64,000 nt of DNA from Rotaria sordida. Lineage: Eukaryota; Rotifera; Eurotatoria; Philodinida; Philodinidae. Shown here one piece after another: positions 1-10,996 of this stretch. The notes under the pieces were generated by a model that did no database searches, had not been told where the DNA came from, and saw only the letters and a list, made by a program, of their open reading frames with translations. Made by a program: the position numbers and the translations under genes. How positions within the stretch are numbered: position 1 is the first letter of the stretch; each line of letters opens with the position of its first letter. The DNA is taken from contig CAJNOL010000201.1 in assembly GCA_905250125.1 (NCBI GenBank), positions 1 to 64,000 on the forward strand, written 5' to 3'.

Positions 1-149
1 TCTCTTTTCTATCGATGGATGCGAGATCATAAAATTATGAAAGAAAATTTGATTAGAGCAAGGCATTCACTGAAGAAAATTTCAAGGCGCATGGTTAAAA
101 TTCACCCAAAATATTAATCACTTTTCAACAGTTTCCATCAACTCTCACG

Positions 150-430
150 TGAAGATTACACAAAGAATACTTCATAAATCAGGTAAACTAAAACCACTTG
201 ACATGGAATTTTATATTGGTAATAGAGACAGCGCTAAGCTGTCCAAACGTCATAAGATTTGTTTCCTATGTTGAGATATTCTCACCCGAAAAAAAAATTT
301 ATATTGACCTTCTAGCTCCTCTGCATTAAGATCGATTAGAATTCAACATGCTCTAGTTATGGTCAAATTATGTGAGTAAAATATTAAAGTTGAGGTACTT
401 TTTACCTCGTAGCGAGACTTTTTTTTGTGA
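150..430 (+). mobile_element. mariner-type transposase relic, copy 1
   Basis: A degenerate stretch in the intron before the Rab27 exon shares long blocks with 5167-5460, for example the run around 'cataagatttgtttcctatg' and the run ending 'caacatgctct'. Conceptual translation gives patches such as 'LHKSGKLKPLD', recalling the KxLD region of mariner transposases, but the frame is broken by stops and shifts. This is a dead DNA transposon fragment. The family call is by eye; no terminal repeats were found. Confidence 0.5.
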
Positions 431-509
431 CTACTTTATATGTGTTTAAAAATTTCATTCTATCTAAAAAGAAAGAATTTCATTTTCAACTTTTCTTTTT
501 GAATTTTAG

Positions 510-975
510 GGATACTGCTGGTCAAGAACGTTTTCGTTCTCTAACATCAGCATTTTTTCGTGAAGCTGTTGGATTTTTACTAGTATTTGATTTAACAAAT
601 GAAACATCATTTATTAATGTACGTAACTGGATAAGTGAAATACAAACTCATGCTTATTCAGAAAATGTTGATATAGTACTTGTTGGTAATAAATGTGATT
701 TAGAAAATGAACGTATTATTTCAAAAAATCGTGCGCAAGATTTTGCTAAAGAATATAATATAAATTATATTGAAACAAGTGCATTAAAAAATATCAATGT
801 AGTAGAAGCAATTAAATTATTACTTGATTCAGTTATGGATCGTTTTGAACACGATAAAAATTTATCTAAACCAAATCAAAATAAAATAAAATCTTTAAAT
901 GAAATAATAGATAAGCAAGGTTTAGAAAACAGTTTTGGAAAAAGACCAAAAACATCTTATTGTTGTTTGTATTAA
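510..975 (+). CDS. RAB27: Rab27-type small GTPase, 3' exon (partial)
   Basis: This is the last exon of a Rab27 small GTPase, which acts in docking and exocytosis of secretory and lysosome-related organelles. The exon follows an acceptor (gaattttag) and starts mid-codon so that W-DTAGQERFRSLT forms the switch II/G3 motif. It continues with the Rab27-like stretch FREAVGFLLVFDLTNETSF, the NKCDL guanine-binding motif (G4) and ETSAL (G5). The protein ends in CCLY, a CCXX double-prenylation signal. The P-loop and switch I exons lie to the left of the window; the intron seen here holds a transposon relic. The stop is 112 bases from the stop of the convergent HAUS7-like gene. Rab27 is favoured over Rab3 or Rab8 by the FDLTNETSF and HAYSENVDIVLVGNKCDL stretches. 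Confidence 0.9.
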
Positions 976-1087
976 AAAAAAACAAAATTAAACTATCTGA
1001 CTGAATTTTATTTGAAAATCATTAAAGTTTTGTTCATTTTTTTTTTGTTTCTTAAATCTATGTATTTAACAAAATATAAATTTTTAA

Positions 1088-3457
1088 TTATTTTTTTATC
1101 TGATCAGTATTATTTAATGTATGAGCAAGATTACGTGCTAACATGACTTGTGATTGAAGTGTAAGAGAAGACTTTGATTGTTTTGAATTATTTTCATTTT
1201 CATTTTCTTTATCAATATCATTTAATAAATACTGAATTTTATCTGTAAAAATTTTATCATTTGAACGAACTTGTTCATAGATTTCATTTAAATTACTAAT
1301 TGATGTTAATTTTTGTAAAGTTTCATTCGATAATAAAAATGTTGATTGGTGATCAATAGATGTTGATAAATTTGGTAAACCTAAATATATTAAAATTTAA
1401 TTTTGATATGATAAATATATATTTAAATAGATTAGATAATTCTATTGTTTCAATTGTATGTTAGTCAACACAAAAATAGATGCAACAGAGAGAGAGAGAG
1501 TTCGCAATTAGTTGAAAAAGCTACTGAGTGTTATAGGAAATGGATTCAATTTAGATATGAACTAAAATCAAACTATGTAAGTTCGAAATTCAAAGTCGAA
1601 TTTATTAAAATTCAGCGATCATATGTGGTGAAAGTTACGCAAGGGTCCTATGATTGATGGACGACATATATAAGAAAGTGTCTCGTAGCAGTAGTAAAAC
1701 ATTCAAAAAATCTTGGTAGTTTTACTGGGTAAATACAAGAGATGAGCAGAGTAATCTTTTTTTTCTGTACTTTGACCGAGGAAAATCTTTTAACCTTGAC
1801 CCTACCGTACTTTGTAGGGTAGGGTAGAGTAACCTTGCAATCTCTAGTAAACACGATTAATTTTCAATAATTAGAGGAGATTGCCTTACTCTTTGTGACA
1901 ATACTAGTCGTCATCTATGTTCTCTCGTTCTTTTTATTATATGTACATTTATTCACATCTTTGTTTATTATACTTTTTCTTGTGTTTATTTCGTTTTAAT
2001 CGTTACTAATCGTTTTCTTGTTAGTTGCAATCCTTCATTCATTATTATAATTTACTGTTCATTTTAATATTTGTTACTTATACTCATCTCAATAACTCTT
2101 TCTTCATCATATATATCTTTACTTTACTATTAAATTTCTTCTTGAATCTTTTCTTCTTGTTCATCATTTAATAAAATACATCGATGAATCTTCATTTATC
2201 TTCAATCACGTGTCACCTCATAGTAGTACCTGGAATCACATCTTGCTGCATCTCATCTCACTCTCATTTTCGAGGCCTCGGCATGTCTGATTCAATTAAG
2301 ATAATATTATAAATATAATATATAATTTATAGATACGTTCTAAAACTCCTTCCTTCTTTTGTGTCATAATTTCTTTTCCATTAATTTCATCTATATAGTA
2401 AAAAAAATTGTTCGTAATAAGATTTGAAAGCATATTTTATGTAATGCACACAACAAAAGAAGAAATTTCTAATCAGTATACTTCTTTTTTTGTTTTTCTA
2501 GTAGAAATACTGATCGATCAATTATTCAACTGATTGATTAATCCTATCTGTATACTAACTAATATACATAGATTTACAAAAATTTTAAGATCCTCAACTA
2601 TCATTATTTGGGATATATGTAGGTTTTCTTTTTCATTTCTGATGTTTTGTTTAAAATTGATTAATTTGCAAAGTAATAAAATATATTAACAAACCAGTTT
2701 CAAGACGTTTAAAAAATTGATGTGTATCAACTAGAGCATTTTGAAGTTGTTTTTCAATATCAATAATTTGTTCATTTGTAAATATTGTTTCAAATTCTGT
2801 TTCATTCATATCATTTGTTTTTTGTGCTAATAATTCTGTTCGTACTTGTCCAAAAACATCTTTTAAATCTACACTTGTTTGTTCATCATCACTAGATTGT
2901 TGTTGTTCATTATCAGCATATTCAAATATACGTGAATCAATTGAAAGATTTGTTTCATCCATAGGTAATTGTTCAAACATATTAAGTACATTACGATTAC
3001 TCCACATATCATGATGTATTGTCATTGGTGGATTACGTAAACATACAAGTAATTCACTAAGATATTCAATAAGACCTAATTGTACATTGTGACCTATAAT
3101 TGGTTTATGTATATAATATGATAAAATGTCTGATAATTGATGAAGATCAATAAGTGACGATGAATTAAATATATCATCAAGACGTAAAATAAATGAACGT
3201 GGAAACATAGCTGTTTCAAGAAAAAAATCTTTTATAAATGCAATTGAATTTGATGAACGTGTCGTATGTAAACGTTGTGCAAGATCAGAATCAAGTTCAC
3301 CAAGTAACCATATAATAACTTTTAAATTTGTATTTGTTGTCATTAAAAATGTTGAAGTTGGTAAACTTGGTACATGAGGACAACCAAGTGAAATAAGTGA
3401 ACGATGAAGAACATTACGAAGTTCAACACATGGATCTGTATGTGAATAATAAGTCAT
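1088..3457 (-). CDS. HAUS7: HAUS7-like augmin complex subunit
   Basis: Two exons, 3457-2695 and 1380-1088, join in phase (ACT G|gt ... ag|GT TTA) to give a 351-residue protein, close to human HAUS7 (about 368). HAUS7 belongs to the augmin complex, which recruits gamma-tubulin to spindle microtubules for branching nucleation. Similarity, recalled not searched: an N-terminal CP...LP..TF segment followed by a short run ending in IIWLLGELDSDL, and a C-terminal helix beginning near residue 236 with DIEKQLQNALVDTHQFFKRLE, like the HAUS7 'LDQKLRLVTSDFHQL' region. The second half is predicted helical and rich in Gln/Asn. The first ATG of the long exon is taken as start. The 1.3 kb intron contrasts with the compact gene. 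The family call is moderate; a lineage-specific coiled-coil protein is the alternative. Confidence 0.6.
1381..2694 (-). other. Long intron of the HAUS7-like gene
   Basis: A GT-AG intron with no supportable gene. It holds a short GA run near 1490, an imperfect GGTAGGGTAG-type repeat near 1800-1830 and AT-rich sequence. Short open frames here have no recognisable features. Confidence 0.5.
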
Positions 3458-4014
3458 CTATATAAATAGTTTTAAAAAAATAGATTGTATTGAATAAGTA
3501 GATCAACATTAGATTATTTATTTATTTAAAATCTTGATTTAAGTTAAATAAATAGTGTTATTATGTGTGTAAGGTAATAAGAACAAAACTACCAGTCATT
3601 TTATGTTGACATTAAGAAAAAGTTTTTCATACTTCTGCCTTTCTCACGTGCAAACATTTAGGAATAAAATGATTAAAGAATATTAACTACGTGATTTCCG
3701 ACATATTTAGGAAAAATTTATATAACGTTCGTTGAATTCAATTGATTGATATTTCTGACGAGAAAAAAAAATAATATTATTAAATTAATGATAATTATTT
3801 TCATATAAAATAAAAGAAACAATATAAGATTGACAGATCGTTATATATTTAAATAATTCGAAAACGGACAGAAAAAACCAAACGATGAGCTTTATTGCTC
3901 AAAACTCTTTGAGAATACATAGATACAAAAGAAAAACAAAAAAAGAAAAATAAAATATATTATGTAATATATTAGCAAAAGGGAAAAAGAAAGAAGAGAA
4001 AAAAAAATATATAT

Positions 4015-6383
4015 TTAATCAAGATGAACATGTTGTATTGGTGTTATAGCAATTGTTGTTGTTGGTTGTCGAATATTTAATAATTGTCGACGTGTTGCTA
4101 AGAAAGAACCACATGTAAATATTAAAAAAATAAGTGTTATTAATACAAGAATAACAGTTGATATAGGTGAAAATAAAACACGATATTTAATACGTAAATA
4201 CCATACAAATCCAAGAACTAATGTTAATAAAATAATAAAATGCGATGAAATATTAACAGGTGATGAATCAATAAATGTTGATGCATCAAATCCATTTTGA
4301 TTTATATGTGTTCCTGATGATATTCCATCATTTCTTTGATTTGTTGATTCATGACGTCTTGCACTTATTTGACAATGTATAGTTGTTTGATCACGAATAT
4401 TATATGTACGAAGAGTTTCATGATCTTGTAATTCTCGACCTTGATATATAAATCGAATCATTTTATTATTTAATAATTCATCAGCAAAATGTAATCTAAA
4501 CAAATTTAACAAAAGATTATTTTCGAGATAGAAAAAAAAAGTTAAAGAATTTTTTTTTTTGTAGAATAACTAAGGGTGTACAGTGTTAGTGTAAATAATA
4601 AACAATGAGTCACCGATACGAGGTTCAGTTGTGTCATTGATTACAATGGTCTCGGTGTTCATTGAAATAGTAACGTCCGCGTTCGTTGCAACATTGAGAT
4701 GTCATCTCAATCCAAATATGCTCTTTTTGGTAACACGGTATGTTTCAATGCTTCAGAAAACGCTGATACTACTGTTGATGTGAGAACTTTTCCAACTGAT
4801 CAATGGCTTTCTCATCGAATATTAGTGGATTGTATGGGTGTGGGCTATGTTGATTTCTAATATGATCAGAAGCAATCTCCTTAGATCTTCATATGCTGGT
4901 TTTCTAGAAAATCGGTTTTCTGGAAGAGCAAACCTGCCACTAAAAATCTTCTTTTAATCTGGCAAGATTATAGAACATATCGAGTTGCCGAGAAAATAAT
5001 AACTTTTTCTATTTCAAATCGTTTTTTTTTGTGCAGAAAATGCAACTATTTTAATTCATACAACAGGTAAAAATGGTAGTGGCAAGAAGTCTTGCTACTG
5101 GATAAAAAATACATCAACTTCAATCCTTTTGCTTGATATTTTGACTACAAATAGAGCGTGGTACGTAGAGATTATCCAAAGATTACTTCATAAAACAGGC
5201 AAACTATAACTGTTTTATATGGAATTTTGTATTGATGATAGGGGCAGTGGTGAGCAGTCCGAACATCATAAGATTTGTTTCCTATGTTAAGATAACCTTA
5301 TTTGAAGAAAAAGTTTATGTTGACCTCCTAGCTCCTGCACATAAAGGGTGATCAAAGTTCAACATGCTCTGTTCGTGGTCAAACTATAAGACTAAAGGAT
5401 TAAAGTATAGGTAGTTTTTACGTGGTTGTAGAACTTTTTGCGCTGACTGTATTAACTTTACCCTCTTGAGTCGGTGGTCAGTAAACTAAAACTGTACATA
5501 TCTATGTTAATACAGGAAAAAATGTGACTATGATTAAAATCTATTTTCTGACATTCATATGATACAAAATCAACTAGGTCAGTTTTTTTTAGTTGGAGAA
5601 AAATTGAATTTACTTTAGAAGATTTCGATATATAGTGTTATTGAGTTTGACTATGAACAAATCTAATAAATAATTCATTCTGAAAATTGTTTGATCGAAC
5701 TCATTAAAATTAAAAGATCGCTTTAATTCTTACTGTTTAATTTTTGATATTGTATCATTTGGATTAGCTATTATTTCCTTTTTTGTATCGTTAAGAAATT
5801 TAATCGTAATTCTTAATGATTGAGTTTCTTGTTCATTAGACGTTGTTTGTTGTTGATGATTTATTTCTATAGAATTTGTATGGCTACATTGTGATTGTTG
5901 TATTTCTGTAGTATTTGATTCTGTTACTAATGGTATTTGTTCAGAATTAAATTCATCAATATCACTTGATCTAAATCATAAAAGAAAAAAACAAAAACAA
6001 AAAATGTTATGAAATCTTATATATTAATCATACTCATTATCAGAATCATGTTCTGTTTGTATTTCATTTCCAGATGATGGAAATGTTGATTGTTCATTTG
6101 ATGGAGTTAATCTTGATGGTGATATTGAACTTGCTCTTTCTGATTCTTCTTCTAAAATTTAATAGGAAAAAAATCCATGAATAAATTATTATTTATTAAA
6201 AAATAGATATATATATATATTACCATTGTTTCTACGTGTTCGTCGTTCAATAATAAATAATGTCGCAGGAAAATGAATATAATTTACACGTGTTGAAAGC
6301 CAAGCAAGGGAAACAATACCAATAAAAAGTAAAAAACCGAATGCATATAGAAAATCATCACCAATACCTTCAATAAACGACAT
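4015..6383 (-). CDS. TMUB: TMUB1/2-type transmembrane ubiquitin-like protein
   Basis: Four exons (6383-6224, 6151-6034, 5970-5734, 4495-4015) join in frame to give 331 residues, close to human TMUB2 (321). Family members are ER membrane proteins with a ubiquitin-like domain, linked to ER-associated degradation and receptor trafficking. The N terminus MSFIEGIGDDFLYAFGFLLF matches the conserved TMUB start (M-IEGVGD) and forms a first membrane helix. A Ser/Glu-rich linker follows. The ubiquitin-like fold begins at LRITIKFLNDTKKEI, continues across the exon 3/4 junction (TISKIKQLHFADEL) to IRFIYQGRELQDHETL, and ends near IHCQIS. Two hydrophobic segments (FIILLTLVLGFVWYL and TVILVLITLIFLIFTCG) close the protein, as in TMUB. 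Intron 3 (1.24 kb) carries a mariner relic. TMUB1 and TMUB2 are vertebrate duplicates, so no number is assigned. Confidence 0.88.
5167..5460 (+). mobile_element. mariner-type transposase relic, copy 2
   Basis: Inside TMUB intron 3, on the strand opposite the gene. It aligns with 150-430 in the same orientation; shared blocks include 'taagatttgtttcctatgtt' and 'ttcaacatgctct'. Translation gives 'RLLHKTGKL' and later a 'TKGLKYR' patch like the mariner 'KGLVYYE' motif, with stops between. The left boundary may extend to about 4690, where another degenerate reading frame of unknown origin starts. Confidence 0.5.
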
Positions 6384-7034
6384 TTTCTATATCTATGTAT
6401 ATCTAAAAACAAAACAGAAAAAAATGACTCAATTTGTTTTTATAATTTACTCTATAAGTAAGATATTCTTTTGTAGATAAATAAGAAAACTAATAACTTG
6501 TTATCATATAATAATAATTAATTTCTATATTAAATGTTTTAATATATATCATAAGGACAAGAAAGGGAATAAAAGTAATAACGTGTTTTATGGTAAAAAT
6601 TGGTAACCATTTAGAAATAGTTTTCTACGTATTACTCCATCTATGAAAGATTAAAATAGATGACGTCTACGAACGCCAATATAGAAGAAAAAATGAATTA
6701 TTAACGATAAAATTTTTTTTTTTGTATTATATTCAAATTAATATTCTATTCATTAGTAGAATTTAATCAGATTAGAATAATCGAAAAGAATAAGTAAATT
6801 GTTGTCTTTTATTACATTCAAATAATAAAATGTATTATGAACTTTTACAGTTATCTTTTAAACTATTTATTCGATCAAAACAAGTTCAGTTATAGAATAG
6901 TTTTTAAATCTCTGTTATTTTGATGATCTATGGAATATCTTGAAAGTTTCAGCCGAAAAGAATATTCCTTTGTCGAGATGTGAAATTTTTCGATAAACTC
7001 AATTTTCATGACATTATCATTGCAATAGTGAACA

Positions 7035-7765
7035 AAAGTTTTCACCCTACAGGATCTCAGTCATTATAAATGCTAGAAGCTTGAAAATGACTTGGCCAAT
7101 AGTGTAGATCCGAGACATAGTTTCGCTTCAATGACTTAAGTATAAAGAGAATTATAATGGATGATACCTGTTTTTTTTTTTGCATTAAGCTTTTTAATCT
7201 AAAAAGGACTGTCTACTCAGTTTTGCATTACTTTTTACTAAATACATGATTAATTCTTGATGTTTTTTGAGTAGAACTGAAGTTCAGTCTATGGTCATTC
7301 TTTACTCAAAAGATGAGTTCCTTGAATATTGATGTTTCTGGATCCTTCGTTACATCAACACGATGATCATAGCTATGCCATTTTCTGTCAGTATATAGTT
7401 TGTTTATGAAACTTATAAGCATTAATACCCAACCGTAGAGGTAGCTTTTCTAAGAGTTTGAACTTCATTCACTGGATTAATACTACGTTTTCGTTTCAAA
7501 AGGACACCAGATAATTTTTCTTTAAATCAGCACTCACAGTAAAGTGACCACAGTGCTAGAGAGGATTGATGAACTTCAATGAAATTAGTTGCATGGATAG
7601 CTGAGATGCAACGCTGTATAATGAACCGTTAGTTGACTCGTAGAAGGCTCTTGGCAATCGAAGCAGAGCTATGTCTCTGTCTTACATCTTGACGAAGTAT
7701 GTGTACACAAATTTGCAGAGCTCTAGCATTAATAATGCCTGAGATCATGCAGGGCGGAGACATTT
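7035..7765. mobile_element. Fold-back element FB1 (long imperfect inverted repeat)
   Basis: The left arm, with 'aggatctcagtcattataa' and then 'gagacatagtttcgcttc', is an imperfect reverse complement of the right arm, whose complement reads 'tgatctcaggcattattaa' and then 'gagacatagctctgcttcg'. Arms match in the same order over at least 100 bases. No coding capacity or clear target duplication was seen. It is most likely a non-autonomous DNA transposon; edges are approximate. Confidence 0.5.
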
Positions 7766-8399
7766 ATTCACTATTGTATGTGACTATGGGTACTACATTA
7801 CTGTGACTTCTTATTTACTATTATTCGACAAGTGGTAATAGTTATTATTACTTATTACGCTGTATTAGTATTTACTTTGTTTTTACTATTTTGATGATAC
7901 TAGAGTTTTTATTGTTTTTTTATTAGCGAAGTATGAAAATAGTTTCTTACTATTTTATTAATAGTAACAAAATAATAAATATAATATATGAAGGTAGGTG
8001 TAGATGTGGATGTGAGTCTTCAATTCACCCACGCGTACACTCAAAAAAGAAAAAAGAGGTACCAGCATGAAAAGCTGTTATGATGCAGATGGCGCCCTTT
8101 AATAGGTTCTTAAGAGCTTCCTGGAAATATTCAGAGACTCTATAGAATCGAGAAGAATCCTCTGAAGCTTAACAAAAATCTGCTCGAAGGAATTCTAGAA
8201 ACATAAGGGATTTCGCTATTTCATCGCTTGATATTTCTTCTATCAATAATGTATAAATATAGAGATTAATCTATGTTGAGAAAATGAAATCTGACGTTGT
8301 CATAATAGCTTAACGACGAAGCGGAAATCTAATTGATGATTAGCAGTATTTCTACTATCTTATTTGTGCATTATTTTATTACTTCAAAAAATTATTATC

Positions 8400-8760
8400 A
8401 GCAATGGTATTGTTAGAATCCTTATATATGACAAACGACTATTTTTTGGAAAACTCTATATCTCGACAAGAAAATATTGTTTTTGGCTGAAACTTTAAGA
8501 ATATTCTACTCATTATATGACCTATTCATGGGCAAAATTTTACGTTGAAATATCAGTTTTTGATTATTTGGTAAATACTTAATTCTGGATACAAAATTCA
8601 GTAAAACAATCATAACTTAGGTTAAAAGACTGATGGAGAGAAACCTTTTTAAACTCCTGTTAGTCTCACCAAGACGTCTTTGTCTGCTAAATATGAGCTC
8701 AAACCACATGTATCAATTCGATTGATTCTCTTATAAGAGAATTTTCATAGTTAATTGAAT
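8400..8760. repeat. Dispersed repeat, pair with 28080-28380
   Basis: Both copies hold a 'TTTTTGATT...GTAAATA' block, 'cagtaaaacaatcataactta' or its variant, 'caccaagacgtctttgtctg' or its variant, and 'atgagctcaaac' followed by a 'caattcgaatgattctct'-like end, in the same order and orientation. The family is unidentified. Confidence 0.5.
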
Positions 8761-9104
8761 TTTAAAACAAATTAGGAGGATGGACGTTTTTCAGGCAGAA
8801 TTTATTTTACTCACTGATCATGTCTTTCTTTCTTCAACATAATAGAAAATAAATTAGTGATTTCTTTTTTTTTATTTATGTCGATTCTAATTCTGTTTCA
8901 TAAAAGACATTTATTCTTATTGCTCCGGAAAATAAAAATGTTCTTTGATTTTTAATCAATTTAGACTAGAATATGTCCAACATAGAACGAGGAATCGAAG
9001 ATAATAAACAGAAGAAAACATGTTCAGTGTTACTACAATGCAATTAACGAATGTAGGTTATATGGCCAATATACAAGAAAAGAAATATGGAAAACACTTT
9101 AAGA

Positions 9105-9510
9105 GTTGTGTTCTAAATTCAGAATAAGATAAAACATCTACATAAACCAGGAGTAAAATTTGTTTTTCTATAAAACGATATATTAACAATCAAAAAAAAG
9201 CATATTACTAGGAAACACGATCTAAAAGGAATGTTGAAGTATAGAGATAAAAATTTGCATTTCCCACAGACTGAGACAGACGTAGATATACGATCACAGA
9301 TCATATATCAATAACGTTTCGTTATACTATATGAACTACTTTCTTATTACATTTCTGAAAGATTAAGTAAAAGAATAGTGAACAAATGTGTTCCAAAATA
9401 GATAGAATAAAACAATCTGCCTGTGGTTAGCAACTAAAGCTACATTATGTTTCACATTATTATTCCACTGGGATTATACTAACAGCTTTTCAGCAAAGAT
9501 AATATTTCTT
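9105..9510. repeat. Dispersed repeat, pair with 30300-30680
   Basis: The block from 'gatctaaaaggaatgttgaag' through 'agatagaataaaacaatct' to 'catgtttcacattat' recurs in the same order at 30300-30680 with substitutions and small gaps. It has no coding capacity. It is a degenerate interspersed element of unknown class. Confidence 0.55.
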
Positions 9511-10996
9511 TTTTATGATTGTTTCGTCTGAAATATTCGAATGTAAGAAGTATTATTGACACCCTGAGCGAATGTATTACATTAGTAAAGTACTGGTAAT
9601 GCAAAATTTCATTAGCATTTTCTTTTTGTCATGGTTGGATAGAACTCGTCGAGTTACTTGTAGAAATGTTAATTTTTGATATATACGAACAATGTTTTTG
9701 CACCGAAGCTAATCGACATTTGGCAAATGCATTGACAATCACGGTACGGTTTTCAAACTCCTACTTTATATGCAAAAGTATACTACTACGTTTCTTCCAT
9801 ACAAACTCTGGTTTTCACTCCTATGTTTTTTCTGTGAGTAGCAACTTGAAAAAGTAAAAATATTTTGAAGCATCGAGATTTCATTAATTATCAAATCGCA
9901 TTCGAAGATGATCGTGCACTCAGACTCATACCGATTCGACGAGTTTGTACCCGAACCTATGCTCCGAGCTAGACACGATTCCAGGATACTAGCTATCACA
10001 TGTAAAATAAAACTACTCGATTTGCTCAACAAGGAAACAATAGCTTTCGAAAATTATGCACAATTGTTTTTTCTTGACCATATGGCAAAATAATAAAACA
10101 AAAAGTTCCGTATAAATATTGAGATTATTTTGACCTTGATGTTTTTGGCGTACTTCAATTCTTATTCGCTTCTTTAATTCTTTTTTTTTGTAACCTGATT
10201 TTTATAAGTTTCTTTGCAAATAAATTATTCGAATATGTAAAAAATAAAAGATAAATGTTAATCAAATTTCGAATTGTCTGTATGATATATCATATTTGAT
10301 TTAATCTTTTTCGTACAAGAGGATTAATTTGAATCGATATATATATATATATAAATTTAAATTCACAAAACTAATCGAATACATATGTTCTATAATATTA
10401 CATTTTTCTCTTACAGTTATTTATTTCTTTTCATATATTCCATTTCAAAAATGAGGAAAACAAAAGAAAAACAACAACACAAATAAGCAATTGTTTGTTT
10501 TCGAAAACAGAATCTATTCTCATGGCACTGCCACGATTGAGATCAAATTGAAATATTTTGAAGATCAAAAAACAAAACAAAAAAAGAAAACAAAAACACA
10601 AAAAAGAAAAGAAAAGAAAACGAAGAACAAAAACAAAGAGAAAATGAGAGCATATCTCTAATTGAATCTTTTTCATAATTTTTTGAAAAAAAAAATATTC
10701 AATTGTTATCAAAAAAGAAAAAGAAAAATTCTTTTTTTTTATAGAAAATGTTGATCTTGCCAAATTAACTTATGTTATGTCGCGACAAACAAAAGGAAAA
10801 GAAGATAAAATCGTATTGCAATCTACACACACGCACACACAAATATACTCACATAGAACAAATGAGAAACAAAAGAAAAACACAGAAGATCTTGTGTCAT
10901 CATCTTATGACTTCTTTTCATATAGACAAACACATACACACAAATATGACTTTAGGCGACAACGAAAAAAAAAAACTGTACAAAAAGAAAAAAGAT

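Larger units (their letters stand above)
6384..10996. other. Repeat-rich spacer between TMUB and GATAD2
   Basis: About 4.6 kb without a supportable gene. It holds a fold-back element (7035-7765), a stretch at 8400-8760 shared with 28080-28380, and one at 9105-9510 shared with 30300-30680. Short frames at 9666-10093 show no recognisable domain. Bases 10430-10960 are A-rich with CA-type repeats. Confidence 0.6.

Noticed and set aside
4690-4860. Open stretch starting MSSQSKYALFGNTVCFNASE in TMUB intron 3
   Set aside because: It ends in stops after about 53 codons, lies beside a transposon relic and matches no family I know; probably part of the same decayed insertion.
9666-10093. Two small plus-strand frames and an overlapping minus-strand frame
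   Set aside because: No domain, no splice partners, and the flanks are repeats.
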